Positions 5,560 to 6,081 of a DNA stretch of 6,081 nucleotides are shown here, one piece after another. The notes beneath the pieces were generated by a model. That model had not been told where the DNA came from. It worked only from the letters and a program-made list of their open reading frames with translations, and searched no databases. The stretch's first letter is position 1, and each line of letters opens with the position of its first letter. Location of the stretch: positions 1 through 6,081 of the forward strand of contig JACQEQ010000134.1 of assembly GCA_016200445.1 (NCBI GenBank). The letters are read 5' to 3'. The stretch is from Gammaproteobacteria bacterium. Lineage in GTDB: Bacteria > Pseudomonadota > Gammaproteobacteria > SG8-11. A program made the position numbers and the translations under genes.

Positions 5560-6081
5560 TTAACAGCACCCGCCGCATTGGCTCCACAATACTGCGGCGC
5601 GAATTCCTGCGAGCAATATCGCGCGCACTTTGTTGGCGTTGTCTGGATTATTGAGATAACCATGTTCGCCTTGCACCAATACGCGCGGTGTCAGCGTGCT
5701 GATGGTATTTTTATACGTGTCGGCCAGATTCGCCAACACGTTCTGATGCGTAATCGAAAAATGTTCCGCCTGTTGTTGTGCCTGGCGAATACCGGTGGCG
5801 ATTTGTTCCAGCAGCGCTGGTTGCCGCGATAATTTGCGTTCCAGATGCAGCAAGGTGACGACGTATTGGGTAATTTGCAATGTGTCGGCATGTTTTTCAC
5901 TGAGCTGGCGTTTTAATGTCGACAAGCCGGTGATCACGCCGCCGATGTCGCCAAACACCGCTTCGGTGCTGGGCGCATCGAGTTTAAAAACACTATTGAT
6001 GCTGGCTTCGAGCGCCGCACTGTCGGTCATGCCGCGAGTTGCGATTTGGTGGACCAGATACGCCGATTGATACACGCCGGC
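5560..6081 (-). CDS. hflD: HflD-family high-frequency-lysogenization protein (5' end off the right edge)
   Basis: 173 codons are visible and the frame is open to the edge. They align throughout with my memory of E. coli HflD (YcfC), a peripheral inner-membrane protein that limits lambda lysogeny by interfering with CII. Matching landmarks are AGVYQSAYLVHQIA at the visible start, the SINSVFKLDAPSTEAVFGD stretch, LLHLERKLS, QAEHF, LTPRVLV and the signature KVRAILLAGIRAAVLW. About 12 N-terminal residues are missing at the edge. The C-terminus is short: after SQCGG the protein ends in CC-stop, whereas E. coli HflD continues for roughly 27 residues. Neither other frame after this point encodes a recognisable HflD tail, so a simple sequencing frameshift is not supported. 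In enterobacteria the order is mnmA-hflD-purB; here a membrane protein gene follows instead of purB. Confidence 0.9.
   Translation of the reverse strand, partial: AGVYQSAYLVHQIATRGMTDSAALEASINSVFKLDAPSTEAVFGDIGGVITGLSTLKRQLSEKHADTLQITQYVVTLLHLERKLSRQPALLEQIATGIRQAQQQAEHFSITHQNVLANLADTYKNTISTLTPRVLVQGEHGYLNNPDNANKVRAILLAGIRAAVLWSQCGGCC

Noticed and set aside
5560..5600. Sequencing frameshift as the cause of the short HflD
   Set aside because: Neither alternative frame beyond the stop encodes anything like the usual HflD tail.
5511..5663. Longer N-terminus of the membrane protein starting at 5663
   Set aside because: It would overlap the 3' part of hflD and lacks a better ribosome site; GGAAGAGG sits correctly before the ATG at 5510 and the protein then starts with a membrane helix.

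Overview
The window looks like chromosomal DNA of a gammaproteobacterium; the genus cannot be fixed from sequence alone. The main evidence is a recognisable HflD at the right edge, a protein essentially confined to Gammaproteobacteria. A canonical CCA-encoding tRNA-Arg and a c-di-GMP/two-component signalling cluster fit this. I see no transposase, integrase, CRISPR array or phage structural gene.

Left half (1-3974) is a signalling cluster. On the minus strand, a 547-aa receiver-GAF-histidine kinase (341-1984) is followed by the N-terminus of a PAS-domain protein that runs off the left edge (1-228). Divergent from the kinase, across a 268-bp spacer, a 573-aa receiver-GGDEF-EAL protein (2253-3974) is read on the plus strand. 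The kinase and the c-di-GMP protein both begin with a complete receiver domain, so they could belong to one phosphotransfer circuit; this is inferred from adjacency. Two details stand out. The kinase gene carries a perfect 7-bp tandem repeat between its receiver and GAF segments, and gain or loss of one unit would shift the frame. The EAL domain has lost both Asp residues of its metal-binding loop and a further conserved Glu, while the GGDEF domain (as AGDEF) keeps its other key residues and its RxxD inhibitory site.

Middle (3980-4219): a tRNA-Arg(CCT) gene on the minus strand ends 5 bp from the stop codon of the convergent GGDEF-EAL gene, with an extended -10 promoter upstream of it.

Right half (4220-6081): a small exported Cys-containing protein on the plus strand converges on a minus-strand pair. 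That pair is hflD (5' end off the right edge, with an unusually short C-terminus) and, 49 bp downstream, a 280-aa three-helix membrane protein of a conserved uncharacterised type, lying where enterobacteria have purB.

No single cassette here is clearly a new defence or mobile system. The best leads are the potentially phase-variable kinase, the probably phosphodiesterase-dead GGDEF-EAL protein, and the hflD-linked membrane protein.
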